NCBI GenBank assembly: GCA_032122355.1
Contig: JAUMCS010000091.1
Location: 1 to 28,697, forward strand
Origin: RFTU01 sp032122355
Lineage (GTDB): Bacteria > Pseudomonadota > Gammaproteobacteria > Burkholderiales > Burkholderiaceae_C
DNA length: 28,697 bases
Direction: 5' to 3'
Notes under the pieces: generated by a model
Databases searched by the model: none
The model's input: only the letters and a program-made list of their open reading frames with translations
What the model was told of the DNA's origin: nothing
Made by a program: the position numbers and the translations under genes
Shown: positions 1 to 10,554 of the stretch, piece by piece
How positions within the stretch are numbered: the first letter of the stretch is position 1
Layout: each line of letters opens with the position of its first letter

Positions 1-610
1 GATGTAGCCCGTTCATATAGGCAAAAGCCAGTAAGTGAGGTAGGTGACTGACTGCAGCAAAAGTGCTGTCGTGTTCCTGAGGTGTGAGTTCATGCACGCT
101 GCAGCCCGTTGATGCCCAGATCTCGCGAATCGCATCCACCGTTGCCTTAGGAGTGTTGGGTAAGGGTGTGAGGATGGCGCGTTTACCTAGAAATAAATCG
201 GCACAGGCGTGCTCAATGCCGGCTGCTTCTTTTCCGGCGATGGGGTGTGCAGGCACGAACTGAAGTAAGTGCGATGAAAGTGCATTTTGGGCTGCATCCA
301 CGACATTACGCTTGGTAGAGCCCACATCGGTGATGATGGTGTCGGGCAGTAGATAGGGCTCAATGGTGCGAAGTACGGCTTCTGTAGCCGCTACAGGTAC
401 AGCCAAGATGACTCTGTCGGCCTGCTGTACGGCTTGTGCAGCGGATTGGCATGCTTCATCGATAACACCCAGCTCTAACGCTTTGGCCACTGAACTCGGG
501 CTTAGGCTATAGCCGCTGATGTGGCGAACAACCCCAGCGCGGCGCAATGCTAGGGCTACCGAGCCGCCGATCAGGCCGCAGCCAATAAGGGCTAAGCGTT
601 GAATCGTCAT
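1..610 (-). CDS. tyrA: Prephenate dehydrogenase, N-terminal part (runs off the window)
   Basis: NAD-dependent oxidative decarboxylation of prephenate to 4-hydroxyphenylpyruvate in tyrosine synthesis, cytoplasmic. About 203 codons are visible, reading leftwards from the ATG at 610. The protein opens with a Rossmann dinucleotide-binding loop (LALIGCGLIGGS, G10 to G15). Later come a VGSTK segment and the HPIAGKE motif, with its conserved histidine, typical of the TyrA family. The C-terminal helical dimerisation domain lies outside the window. The start codon overlaps the pheA stop in an ATGA quartet (607-610), which implies translational coupling within the gyrA-serC-pheA-tyrA operon. Many Burkholderiales carry hisC between pheA and tyrA; here they touch directly. 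Arogenate specificity cannot be excluded from this part alone. Confidence 0.93.
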   Translation of the reverse strand, partial: MTIQRLALIGCGLIGGSVALALRRAGVVRHISGYSLSPSSVAKALELGVIDEACQSAAQAVQQADRVILAVPVAATEAVLRTIEPYLLPDTIITDVGSTKRNVVDAAQNALSSHLLQFVPAHPIAGKEAAGIEHACADLFLGKRAILTPLPNTPKATVDAIREIWASTGCSVHELTPQEHDSTFAAVSHLPHLLAFAYMNGLH

Positions 611-1731
611 TCACTGACCGGGTATGAACCCAGTACCTTATAGAAAGCGCAGAGGCCTTGTAGTTCTTGCAGCGCAGCAGCCACTGGAGGCTGACTGATA
701 TGGCCTTGGATATCAATGTAGAAGTAATATTCCCATTGCCCTGATTTGGCTGGGCGCGACTCAAAGCGAGTCATGGAAACACCGTGCTTTTTCAGCGGAA
801 CCAACAAATCATGCACGGCACCCGGTCGGTTGGGCACAGAAACCACGAGACTGGTGCAATCTGAGGTGGTAGGGGCCGGTGTGCTGAGTGTTTCGGGCAA
901 GCATATGACCGAAAAACGAGTGCGATTGAGTGCTTCGTCTTGCACAGCATGGGCCACCTGATGCAAGTTGAATTGACTGGCGGCACGTTCACTCGCCAAT
1001 GCAGCCCATTGGGGGTTGGACGCCGCTAGCCGAGCCCCTTCAGCATTACTGCTGACAGCCCGCCGTTCAACATGGGGCAGATGCTGTGAAAGCCAGTTTT
1101 GGCATTGAGCAAGTGCTTGTGGGTGGGCCAGCACCGCTTCAATGTCGGCCATGGAGTTGTGTTGCCGCAAAAGGTGATGCCGCACCAGTAAGCTAACCTC
1201 GCCGATCACATGCACGGGTGAGCGTAAAAACAAATCCAGTGTGCGCGCCACTACTCCTTCGGTCGTGTTTTCAATTCCCACCACACCAAACTGTGCGGTA
1301 CCGGCTGCCGTGGCGTGAAAAACTTCATCAAAACTGGCGCAGTAAATGAATTCCGCTGCACTGCCAAAAAACTCGATGGCCGCTTGTTCACAAAAGGTTC
1401 CAGCAGGGCCTAAAACAGCGACTCGCTGCGGCGCTTCCAGAGCCAGGCAGGCACTCATGATTTCGCGCCAAATGGCACTGACATGATTATTTTTCAAAGG
1501 GCCCGGATTGCTAAGGCTGATTTTGTCCAGCACCTGCGCCACTCGATCGGGGCGGAAAAAAGGGCTGCCTTCACGTTTTTTGACTTCACCCACTTGCTGA
1601 GCTAACTGCGCACGTTGATTCAGCATGGCTAGCAGTTGTTGATCAAGTTGGTCAATTTGCTGGCGCAAAACACTCAGATCAGGCTCTGACGCATGGGAGG
1701 GTGATAAAGGCGATCTAGAAGGTATAACCAT
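607..1731 (-). CDS. pheA: Bifunctional chorismate mutase / prephenate dehydratase (P-protein)
   Basis: Converts chorismate to prephenate and then to phenylpyruvate for phenylalanine synthesis. With the ATG at 1731 the protein has 374 residues. Residues about 18-100 form an AroQ-type chorismate mutase helix bundle (LRQQIDQLDQQLLAMLNQRA, then VGEVKK). Residues about 104-280 are the dehydratase, with GPAGTFCEQAA, NTTEGVV (155-161) and the catalytic TRF triad (271-273). Residues about 292-368 are an ACT regulatory domain with ESRP (324-327), the phenylalanine-binding motif, so feedback inhibition is likely. A longer frame starts with TTG at 1764, inside serC, and adds 11 residues. I prefer the ATG because it falls 13 bases after the serC stop and fits family N-termini, although neither start has a strong ribosome binding site. 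Confidence 0.95.
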   Translation of the reverse strand: MVIPSRSPLSPSHASEPDLSVLRQQIDQLDQQLLAMLNQRAQLAQQVGEVKKREGSPFFRPDRVAQVLDKISLSNPGPLKNNHVSAIWREIMSACLALEAPQRVAVLGPAGTFCEQAAIEFFGSAAEFIYCASFDEVFHATAAGTAQFGVVGIENTTEGVVARTLDLFLRSPVHVIGEVSLLVRHHLLRQHNSMADIEAVLAHPQALAQCQNWLSQHLPHVERRAVSSNAEGARLAASNPQWAALASERAASQFNLHQVAHAVQDEALNRTRFSVICLPETLSTPAPTTSDCTSLVVSVPNRPGAVHDLLVPLKKHGVSMTRFESRPAKSGQWEYYFYIDIQGHISQPPVAAALQELQGLCAFYKVLGSYPVSE

Positions 1732-1744
1732 GGGAGTGAGTTTA

Positions 1745-2833
1745 TCAGCCGTGGCGTTGTGCAAAGTCGCGCATGAAGCTTGTGAGGGCTTCTACGCCGG
1801 CTAGCGGCATAGCGTTGTAAAGGGAAGCTCGTAATCCTCCGACGCTTTTGTGCCCTTTGAGTTGCAGCAGACCCTGGGCTTGGGCTTGCTTTAAGAAAGG
1901 TTCGTAAAGTTGCTCGGTACGTAAGAAAAACGGAATATTCATACGTGAGCGGCACGAGGGATGCACATGATTGCTGTAAAAGCCGTCAGAGTGATCAATG
2001 GCGGCATACAGCGCATTTGATTTGTGAATGGCATGCTGCTCCATCGCAGCAACTCCACCCTGAGCCTGAACCCATTCAAACACCAGTTTAGCAATGTAAA
2101 TGCTGTAAGTGGGTGGCGTGTTGTACATGCTGCTGTGATCTGCGACCAAACGGTACTGGAAAGCGCTGGGGCAGATCGGTAAAGCTTGATGGAGTAGATC
2201 GTCGCGCACCACAACAATCGTGAGTCCGGCGGGCCCAATGTTTTTTTGAGCACCCGCAAATAGAACACCGATCTTTGACCAATCTATAGGCCGCGACAGA
2301 ATATGCGACGACGCATCGACCACCAGGGGCGCAGAAATGCCCATACTTTGTAAATCAGGCAGCTCATGAAATTCCAGGCCATGAATGGTTTCATTGGAGC
2401 AAATATGGACGTAGGTGGCATCAGGCCGAAGTTGCCAAGTGCTCGGTGCGCTGAGCATGGTGTGATGATGATAGGCAATACCTACATCGGCGTATTTGGC
2501 GGCTTCTTTGGCTGATTTCTCAGACCAACTTCCGGTGACAACCACATCCACTTTGGCCGGTGACTGAGTGCCGCATAGGTTCATGGGCACAATCGCATTT
2601 TCAGCCAAGCCCCCCCCTTGCATGAATAAAACATGGAAGTGATCAGGGATGACCAAAAGTTCACGCAGCAATTTCTGCGCTTCTTGCGCAATGCCTGTAA
2701 AAGATGCGCCACGGTGGCTCATTTCCATCACGCTCATACCGGTACCGTGCCAGTCGAGCATTTCGGCCGCAGCTTGAGTGAGTACGCTTTCAGGTAAGGC
2801 CGCAGGCCCGGCAGAAAAGTTGTACGGCCGCAT
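1745..2833 (-). CDS. serC: Phosphoserine aminotransferase
   Basis: PLP-dependent transamination of 3-phosphohydroxypyruvate to phosphoserine, with a likely second role on the pyridoxal phosphate precursor 3-hydroxy-4-phospho-hydroxythreonine. The protein has 362 residues, the usual family length. It starts with the hallmark MRPYNFSAGPAALPE. The PLP Schiff-base lysine is K197 in LFAGAQKNIGPAG, with VDASSHILSRPID just before it. The phosphate-binding region reads MQGGGLAENAIVPMN (71-84). The ATG at 2833 lies 2 bases after the gyrA stop and the gene ends 13 bases before pheA, so it is an internal cistron of the operon. Nothing unusual was seen. Confidence 0.96.
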   Translation of the reverse strand: MRPYNFSAGPAALPESVLTQAAAEMLDWHGTGMSVMEMSHRGASFTGIAQEAQKLLRELLVIPDHFHVLFMQGGGLAENAIVPMNLCGTQSPAKVDVVVTGSWSEKSAKEAAKYADVGIAYHHHTMLSAPSTWQLRPDATYVHICSNETIHGLEFHELPDLQSMGISAPLVVDASSHILSRPIDWSKIGVLFAGAQKNIGPAGLTIVVVRDDLLHQALPICPSAFQYRLVADHSSMYNTPPTYSIYIAKLVFEWVQAQGGVAAMEQHAIHKSNALYAAIDHSDGFYSNHVHPSCRSRMNIPFFLRTEQLYEPFLKQAQAQGLLQLKGHKSVGGLRASLYNAMPLAGVEALTSFMRDFAQRHG

Positions 2834-2835
2834 GA

Positions 2836-5490
<2,655 letters not shown>

Positions 5491-5659
5491 TGCAATGACT
5501 AACTACTCAAGCTAAAAGGATATTTTATCCGCCATTGAATGTTGTGTGCGACCAACATGTTAGGGTTTTGTCGAAATAGCGGTGATTCGCATCAAGTAAC
5601 ATCAGGCTGCATTCTGGCAAAATAACAAAAAACTTTAAACAATACTTAAGGGGTCTCAC

Positions 5660-6304
5660 ATGATCAATACACGTTCCATTGCTGCTTACACCCTTTCATT
5701 GGGTATGCTCATCCCTGCTGTAGCTAGCGCTAACACTGCCGTTGATAACTGGGTTTCCAGCGGTGGCGCCGCATGGAAAAGCGGTACGGGTTTGTGCTGG
5801 CGCAGTGCCTCTTGGACGCCTGCAACCGCTTCCAAGGACTGTGATGGCGCCATTGTGAAGGCTGCACCTGCTGTGGTTCCCCCTGCACCTCCTGTGGCTG
5901 CGCCGGCTCCTAAACCTCAGCCAGCTCCTGTGCCTGTGGCCCCAGTAAGTCAAAAAGTTACCTACGAAGCAACGGCTTTGTTTGCATTTGACAAATCGAC
6001 ATTAAAAAATGAAGCTAAGGCTAAGCTGGATGATTTGGTCAGCAAGTCTAAAGATGCTGCTATTGAAGTTGTTATCGCTGTGGGTCACGCGGATTCTGTG
6101 GGATCTGATGCCTATAACCAAAAATTGTCCCTGCGTCGTGCGGATGCGGTCAAGGCCTATTTGATTGAAAAGGGTTTTGACAAGGCACGTGTTTACACCG
6201 AAGGTAAGGGTGAAAAGCAACCCGTAGCTGACAACAAAACATCAGCCGGCCGTTCACAAAATCGCCGTGTGGATGTAGAGGTTGTTGGAAGCCGTAAGCG
6301 TTAA
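5660..6304 (+). CDS. ompA: OmpA-family peptidoglycan-binding envelope protein
   Basis: Envelope protein expected to tether the outer membrane to peptidoglycan. It has 214 residues. Residues 1-24 look like a signal peptide ending in VASA. A short mature N-terminal segment with two cysteines (GLCWRSASW ... KDCDG, about 45-62) is followed by a proline/alanine-rich linker (about 69-96). Residues about 104-210 form the OmpA/MotB C-terminal domain: FDKSTLK, GHADSVGSDAYNQKLSLRRA and the peptidoglycan-binding NRRVDVEV. There is no room for an eight-stranded OmpA barrel. This short form commonly lies upstream of ubiG-gph in Burkholderiales. A good ribosome binding site (AAGGGG, 5648-5653) sits 6 bases before the ATG. 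A strong terminator follows, so it is probably transcribed alone and highly. The symbol is used in the family sense. Confidence 0.9.
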   Translation: MINTRSIAAYTLSLGMLIPAVASANTAVDNWVSSGGAAWKSGTGLCWRSASWTPATASKDCDGAIVKAAPAVVPPAPPVAAPAPKPQPAPVPVAPVSQKVTYEATALFAFDKSTLKNEAKAKLDDLVSKSKDAAIEVVIAVGHADSVGSDAYNQKLSLRRADAVKAYLIEKGFDKARVYTEGKGEKQPVADNKTSAGRSQNRRVDVEVVGSRKR

Positions 6305-6329
6305 GCACTCATCTAAGCCAAAACGCCTG

Positions 6330-6362
6330 AAAAATCCCCGCCTTGGCGGGGATTTTTGTTTT
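6330..6362 (+). terminator. Rho-independent terminator after the ompA-like gene
   Basis: A near-perfect hairpin: AAAAATCCCCGCC (6330-6342) pairs with GGCGGGGATTTTT (6345-6357), and GTTTT follows. The GC-rich stem core and the T tract are classical. It lies 26 bases after the ompA-like stop and about 50 bases before the ubiG start, so it separates the two transcription units. Confidence 0.9.
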
Positions 6363-6414
6363 ATGCTTAGGTTTTTCTTCTACACCAGTTTTTATTTCTG
6401 AATTGAGTTTTCTT

Positions 6415-7116
6415 ATGATCAATGCGGATGCACAAGAGTTGGCCAAATTTGGTGAATTGGCTCATCGTTGGTGGGACCCTGAAAGTGAGTTCCGCCCCCT
6501 GCATCAAATCAATCCATTGCGTTTGGGTTGGATTGAAAGCTTTGTGGTGTTGTCGGGTCAGCAAGTGCTGGATGTGGGTTGTGGCGGTGGCATTTTGTCG
6601 GAATCTATGGCGCTGAAGGGTGCTGAGGTTTTAGGTATTGATTTATCCATCAAACCGCTCAAGGTGGCTCAGTTGCATGCCCTTGAGCAAGGGGTCGAAA
6701 ACCTCGATTATGAAGAAAAAGCGGCTGAGCAATTGGCCCGAGAAAAACCCGACTTTTATGATGTGGTGACTTGCATGGAAATGCTGGAGCACGTGCCCGA
6801 CCCTGCTGCCATTGTGCAGGCTTGCGCAACGTTGGTCAAGCCTGGGGGCTGGGTGTTTTTTTCAACGCTCAATCGCAATCCGAAATCGTTTTTATATGCG
6901 ATTGTGGGTGCTGAGTATGTACTCAAACTATTGCCCAAGGGCACACACGATTATGCTAAGTTCATACGCCCCAGTGAATTGGCGCGCTGGTTGCGTCAAA
7001 GCGGTCTGCATCTTCAGGCCATGAAGGGCATTGATTACAACCCGATTACACGGCATTACAAGTTGAAGGATGATACCAGTGTGAATTATTTGGTGGCTTG
7101 CCAGCGGGTGGTTTGA
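6415..7116 (+). CDS. ubiG: Ubiquinone biosynthesis O-methyltransferase
   Basis: SAM-dependent O-methyltransferase that acts at both O-methylation steps of ubiquinone synthesis. With the ATG at 6415 it has 233 residues, the usual length. The N-terminus (KFGELAHRWWDPESEFRPLHQINPLRL) is diagnostic for UbiG. The SAM-binding motif I is VLDVGCGGGILSE (51-63). CMEMLEHVPDP and the PGGWVFFSTLNRNPKS segment follow. A longer open frame reaches back to 6343, but it would start inside the ompA terminator stem and is rejected. The ribosome binding site is weak. The stop is one base from the gph ATG, so the two are co-translated. The ompA-ubiG-gph order facing gyrA is a known Burkholderiales arrangement. 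Confidence 0.95.
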   Translation: MINADAQELAKFGELAHRWWDPESEFRPLHQINPLRLGWIESFVVLSGQQVLDVGCGGGILSESMALKGAEVLGIDLSIKPLKVAQLHALEQGVENLDYEEKAAEQLAREKPDFYDVVTCMEMLEHVPDPAAIVQACATLVKPGGWVFFSTLNRNPKSFLYAIVGAEYVLKLLPKGTHDYAKFIRPSELARWLRQSGLHLQAMKGIDYNPITRHYKLKDDTSVNYLVACQRVV

Positions 7117-7117
7117 G

Positions 7118-7831
7118 ATGTTTGAAAGCTATCATCAAATCACTGCGGTTTTATTTGATCTGGATGGCACACTGATTGATAGCGCGCCGGATTTGGCGGC
7201 TACGGCCAATGCCATGCGTATGCATCGGGGTTTGCCGGAGTTGCCTTTTGAAACTTTGCGCCCCATGGTTGGGGCAGGTGCCCGAGGCATGTTGGGTGTG
7301 GCACTGAATACAACGCCCGAGCATGATGAATTTATAGCCCTGCGCGATGAGTTTTTTGAGCGCTACGAACAATGCTTACTTCACCAAACTCAACCTTTCA
7401 CGCAAGTGCCACAGTTACTTGAGGCTTTGCAGCAACAGCGTTTGCCCTGGGGAGTAGTGACTAACAAAATCGCACGGTTTGGCCTGCCGATTACGCAAGG
7501 CTTAAGCTTATTTCAAAATTGCGGCGTTCATATTTATGGCGATACTACCGCCCATTCTAAGCCCCACCCCGAACCATTGCTAGAAGCCGCTCGACGATTG
7601 AACGTAGCCCCGCACTCATGCGTGTATGTGGGCGATGATTTGCGTGATGTGCAGGCAGGGCGTGCTGCGGGTATGTTCACATTGGCTGCCGCCTGGGGAT
7701 ATTTGGGGCAGGGTGAAGCCGTAGAGGATTGGGGAGCCGATGCGGTGGTGCAATCACCCCTGGAAGTATTCAATTGGCTGGGTACGCGCTATGAGCCATT
7801 CAAGTGCGGCACCACTCACGAGCGGCTGTAA
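7118..7831 (+). CDS. gph: Phosphoglycolate phosphatase (HAD family)
   Basis: Hydrolyses 2-phosphoglycolate arising from DNA 3'-end repair or oxygenase side reactions; cytoplasmic, Mg-dependent. It has 237 residues. HAD motif I is DLDGTLIDS (from residue 14, nucleophile D14). Motif II is around VVTNK. Motif III is the lysine in HSKPHPEPL, and motif IV is YVGDDLRDVQAGRAAGM. The cap domain with DLAATANAMR is typical of Gph. It is encoded one base after ubiG. Its 3' end overlaps the convergent aminopeptidase P gene by 78 bp (7754-7831). Other HAD phosphatases share these motifs, so the substrate rests on context with ubiG. Confidence 0.9.
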   Translation: MFESYHQITAVLFDLDGTLIDSAPDLAATANAMRMHRGLPELPFETLRPMVGAGARGMLGVALNTTPEHDEFIALRDEFFERYEQCLLHQTQPFTQVPQLLEALQQQRLPWGVVTNKIARFGLPITQGLSLFQNCGVHIYGDTTAHSKPHPEPLLEAARRLNVAPHSCVYVGDDLRDVQAGRAAGMFTLAAAWGYLGQGEAVEDWGADAVVQSPLEVFNWLGTRYEPFKCGTTHERL

Positions 7832-9571
7832 ACGTTGCTTGACCTCTGCATGATAGCGATTGAGCCAGTTAATTTCCTGCGAGTTTAAAAGCGATTTCTC
7901 CATGCAGCGTGTATCAATCGGGCATAGGGTGAGGGTTTCAAATTCGAGAAACTCGCCGAAGGCTTGATTCTCGGGCGTATTGGCGGGAACGTTGAGCACC
8001 AGATTTTCAATGCGAACCCCCCATTGCTGTGGGCGATACACCCCAGGTTCAATCGATGTGACCATGCCGGCTTCCATGGCCATGGCCGGCGTAGGAGTGG
8101 CTTTGCTGATGCTTTGGGGCCCCTCGTGTACATTCAAAAAATAACCCACACCATGGCCAGTGCCATGACCAAAGTCGAGGCCCTGTTCCCAAAGTGGCGC
8201 ACGCGCAATGGCATCAAGCATGGGGCCAGGTGTTCCACGCGGAAACCGAGCCATGGATAAGGCCATCATACCTTTGAGCACTAAGGTGTAGTCTTTTTTC
8301 ATGGCCGCAGTGGGCGTGCCTATGGGCCATACGCGGGTGATGTCGGTGGTGCCGCCTAGGTATTGCGCTCCTGAATCAATCAGCAAGAGGCCGTTGCCCT
8401 CAATGGTGGCGTAGGCTTGGGCCGTGGCGCGGTAGTGCGGTAGTGCGCCGTTGGTGTTGAAGCCCGCAATCACCGGAAACGATAACCCCATAAACCCGGG
8501 TTGTTTGGCGCGCTCGGCGGATAATCGTTCATCAATCGTTAATTCGGTGATGGGCTCATGGCCGAGTGCTTGTTCAAACCAAGCATAAAAAGCACACATG
8601 GCCGCACCATCCCATTCCATGGCTTGCCGAATAAAGCTTGCCTCAGCGGCGGTTTTACGGCTTTTACATAGGGTGCTGGGGTTAATGGCTTCCACTACTT
8701 TGAGCGTGGGTGGGCACAACTGGCGCATACCCCATGTCGTACGATGTGGATCTATGAGTATGCAACTATCGCTAGGAATTTGACGCAGCTCCGACTCTAG
8801 GGCCTCGTAGGGCATGATGTGAAAGCCATCTGCCATCAGAGCTGAGTGCAAGGCGATGGATAAGCGTTGTGCATGAACAAACAGCATACAACGCTCGGGG
8901 TTGATGAGAATATGTGCTAAAAATACAGGATTGTAGTCAACGTCTTGCCCCCGAAGATTGGTGAGCCAAGCAATATCATCTAAGGTGGAAATGAGATGAT
9001 ATTGCGCACCATGCTGTTGCATGGCTTGTCGCACTTGAAGGAGTTTTTCTGCCCGAGAACGATCGGCGTAGGGCGCCATATGCTCGAATATAGGCTGTGC
9101 CGGTAGTGGAGGGCGTTGCTCCCAAGCTGTGGCGACCAGGTTGATATCGGTGCGCAGCTGAAGGCCGATGGTTTGTAGGTATGATTGAATTTGACGTGCA
9201 GTTTGTAAACCCACGACCTGCCCATCCATGGCCACTAGATCATGTGGTTGCAGATGCGATTGCAGCCATTGGGTTAGGTGGCTGATGGTGCTGCCGCTCA
9301 CCTTGATGAGTTCAATGCCACTGCCACTCAACTCACGCTCCGCTTGTTCCCAGTAACGGCTATCAGTGAGCAGCGCCGCGTGTGATGTGCTCACCAATAA
9401 AGTGCCTGCCGAACCCGTAAAGCCCGAAAACCATTCGCGTGCTGCCCAGTGATCGGGTAGGTACTCCGATAAGTGGGGGTCGCTGGTGGGGATGATGACT
9501 GCTTGAGCGCCGTGTTGTTGCAGAGCAGCACGCAGCGCTAGCAGGCGTTGGGCAATGGCTGGTGTGGTCAT
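7754..9571 (-). CDS. pepP: Xaa-Pro aminopeptidase P, large three-domain M24B type
   Basis: Metallopeptidase that removes an N-terminal residue preceding proline. It has 605 residues, the size of the three-domain eukaryote-like form rather than the ~440-residue E. coli PepP. Two creatinase-like N-terminal domains (about 1-300) precede the pita-bread catalytic domain. The expected dinuclear metal ligands are all present: D399 (LLIDSGAQY), D410 (GGTTDITR), H473 (GTGHGVGYFLNVHEGP), E508 (TSIEPGVY) and E522 (IENLVLN). The ribosome binding site AAGGGG lies 10 bases before the ATG. The gene starts 14 bases after argF and probably belongs to the argD-argF transcript. Its 3' end overlaps gph. The symbol is used in the broad family sense. 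Confidence 0.93.
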   Translation of the reverse strand: MTTPAIAQRLLALRAALQQHGAQAVIIPTSDPHLSEYLPDHWAAREWFSGFTGSAGTLLVSTSHAALLTDSRYWEQAERELSGSGIELIKVSGSTISHLTQWLQSHLQPHDLVAMDGQVVGLQTARQIQSYLQTIGLQLRTDINLVATAWEQRPPLPAQPIFEHMAPYADRSRAEKLLQVRQAMQQHGAQYHLISTLDDIAWLTNLRGQDVDYNPVFLAHILINPERCMLFVHAQRLSIALHSALMADGFHIMPYEALESELRQIPSDSCILIDPHRTTWGMRQLCPPTLKVVEAINPSTLCKSRKTAAEASFIRQAMEWDGAAMCAFYAWFEQALGHEPITELTIDERLSAERAKQPGFMGLSFPVIAGFNTNGALPHYRATAQAYATIEGNGLLLIDSGAQYLGGTTDITRVWPIGTPTAAMKKDYTLVLKGMMALSMARFPRGTPGPMLDAIARAPLWEQGLDFGHGTGHGVGYFLNVHEGPQSISKATPTPAMAMEAGMVTSIEPGVYRPQQWGVRIENLVLNVPANTPENQAFGEFLEFETLTLCPIDTRCMEKSLLNSQEINWLNRYHAEVKQRLQPLVSGAALEWLIARTQPIEYFQG

Positions 9572-9585
9572 GACTGAAATGCCCC

Positions 9586-10503
9586 TTAGGTTTCGGTGAT
9601 GGCTCCAAGCAATAAAAATTCCATCAATGCCTTTTGTACGTGCATACGGTTTTCCGCTTCATCCCAAACCACACTTTGGGGCCCATCAATCACTTCGGCA
9701 TCGACCTCTTCACCCCGATGGGCCGGTAGGCAATGCATGAATAAAGCGTCGGGTGCAGCTACTTGCATCATCTCGGGGCTCACGCACCAGTGGGCAAATG
9801 CTTGGCGGCGCGCCTCATTTTCAGCTTCATAACCCATGCTGGTCCAGACATCAGTGGTCACCAAATGTGTATCTCGACAGGCATCCAGGGGGTTGTCAAA
9901 AACCTTGAAGCAATCTGAATTTTTTAAGCCCACCACATCAAAATTGACTTCATACCCGGGGGGGGTACTCAAATGCACCGTAAAGCCGAGAATTTCAGCG
10001 GCTTGCAGCCATGTATGCGCCATATTGTTGCCATCACCCACCCAAGCAACGGTTTTACCGGCAATGCTGCCGCGGTGCTCAATAAAGGTGAAAATGTCAG
10101 CCAAAATTTGGCAGGGATGAAATTCATTCGTCAGGCCATTGATCACGGGCACGCGCGAGTGTGCGGCAAAGCGTTCAATTTTGCTTTGCTCAAAGGTACG
10201 TATCATCACCAAGTCAACCATGCGGCTGATCACTCGGGCGCTGTCTTCAATGGGCTCGGCTCGGCCCAGTTGGCTATCGCCCGTGGTGAGGTGTACCACC
10301 GAGCCACCCATTTGATACATACCAGCTTCAAAACTGACTCGCGTGCGAGTGCTGGCCTTTTCAAAAATCATGGCCAAGGTGCGATCTACCAAAGGGGTGT
10401 ACTTTTGGTATTTTTTGAAGCGATCTTTAATCAATCGGGTACGTTCAAATAAATGCGCGTACTCGGTTGCTTGAAAATCAGAAAATTGAAGGTAATGTCG
10501 CAT
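9586..10503 (-). CDS. argF: Ornithine carbamoyltransferase
   Basis: Transfers the carbamoyl group of carbamoyl phosphate to ornithine, giving citrulline in arginine synthesis. It has 305 residues from the ATG at 10503. The carbamoyl-phosphate loop STRTR is at 51-55, HPCQ at 129-132, and the ornithine-site HCLPAHRG at 257-264 with the catalytic cysteine. A TTG at 10527 would add eight residues, but the family starts near MRHYLQF, so the ATG is preferred. It lies 51 bases after argD and 14 bases before the aminopeptidase gene, all on the minus strand. No ARG box was looked for beyond visual inspection. Confidence 0.96.
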   Translation of the reverse strand: MRHYLQFSDFQATEYAHLFERTRLIKDRFKKYQKYTPLVDRTLAMIFEKASTRTRVSFEAGMYQMGGSVVHLTTGDSQLGRAEPIEDSARVISRMVDLVMIRTFEQSKIERFAAHSRVPVINGLTNEFHPCQILADIFTFIEHRGSIAGKTVAWVGDGNNMAHTWLQAAEILGFTVHLSTPPGYEVNFDVVGLKNSDCFKVFDNPLDACRDTHLVTTDVWTSMGYEAENEARRQAFAHWCVSPEMMQVAAPDALFMHCLPAHRGEEVDAEVIDGPQSVVWDEAENRMHVQKALMEFLLLGAITET

Positions 10504-10554
10504 AGGTATTGAAGCAGCTTTAATCAAGCCATGGCTGGGGCGGCGGTGATGCTT

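Noticed and set aside
5491..5659. Promoters for gyrA and ompA
   Set aside because: TAAAAT-like and TTGTCG-like hexamers exist, but no pair has acceptable spacing, so no call was made.
6343..6414. Longer N-terminus for ubiG
   Set aside because: It would begin inside the ompA terminator stem and has no family similarity.
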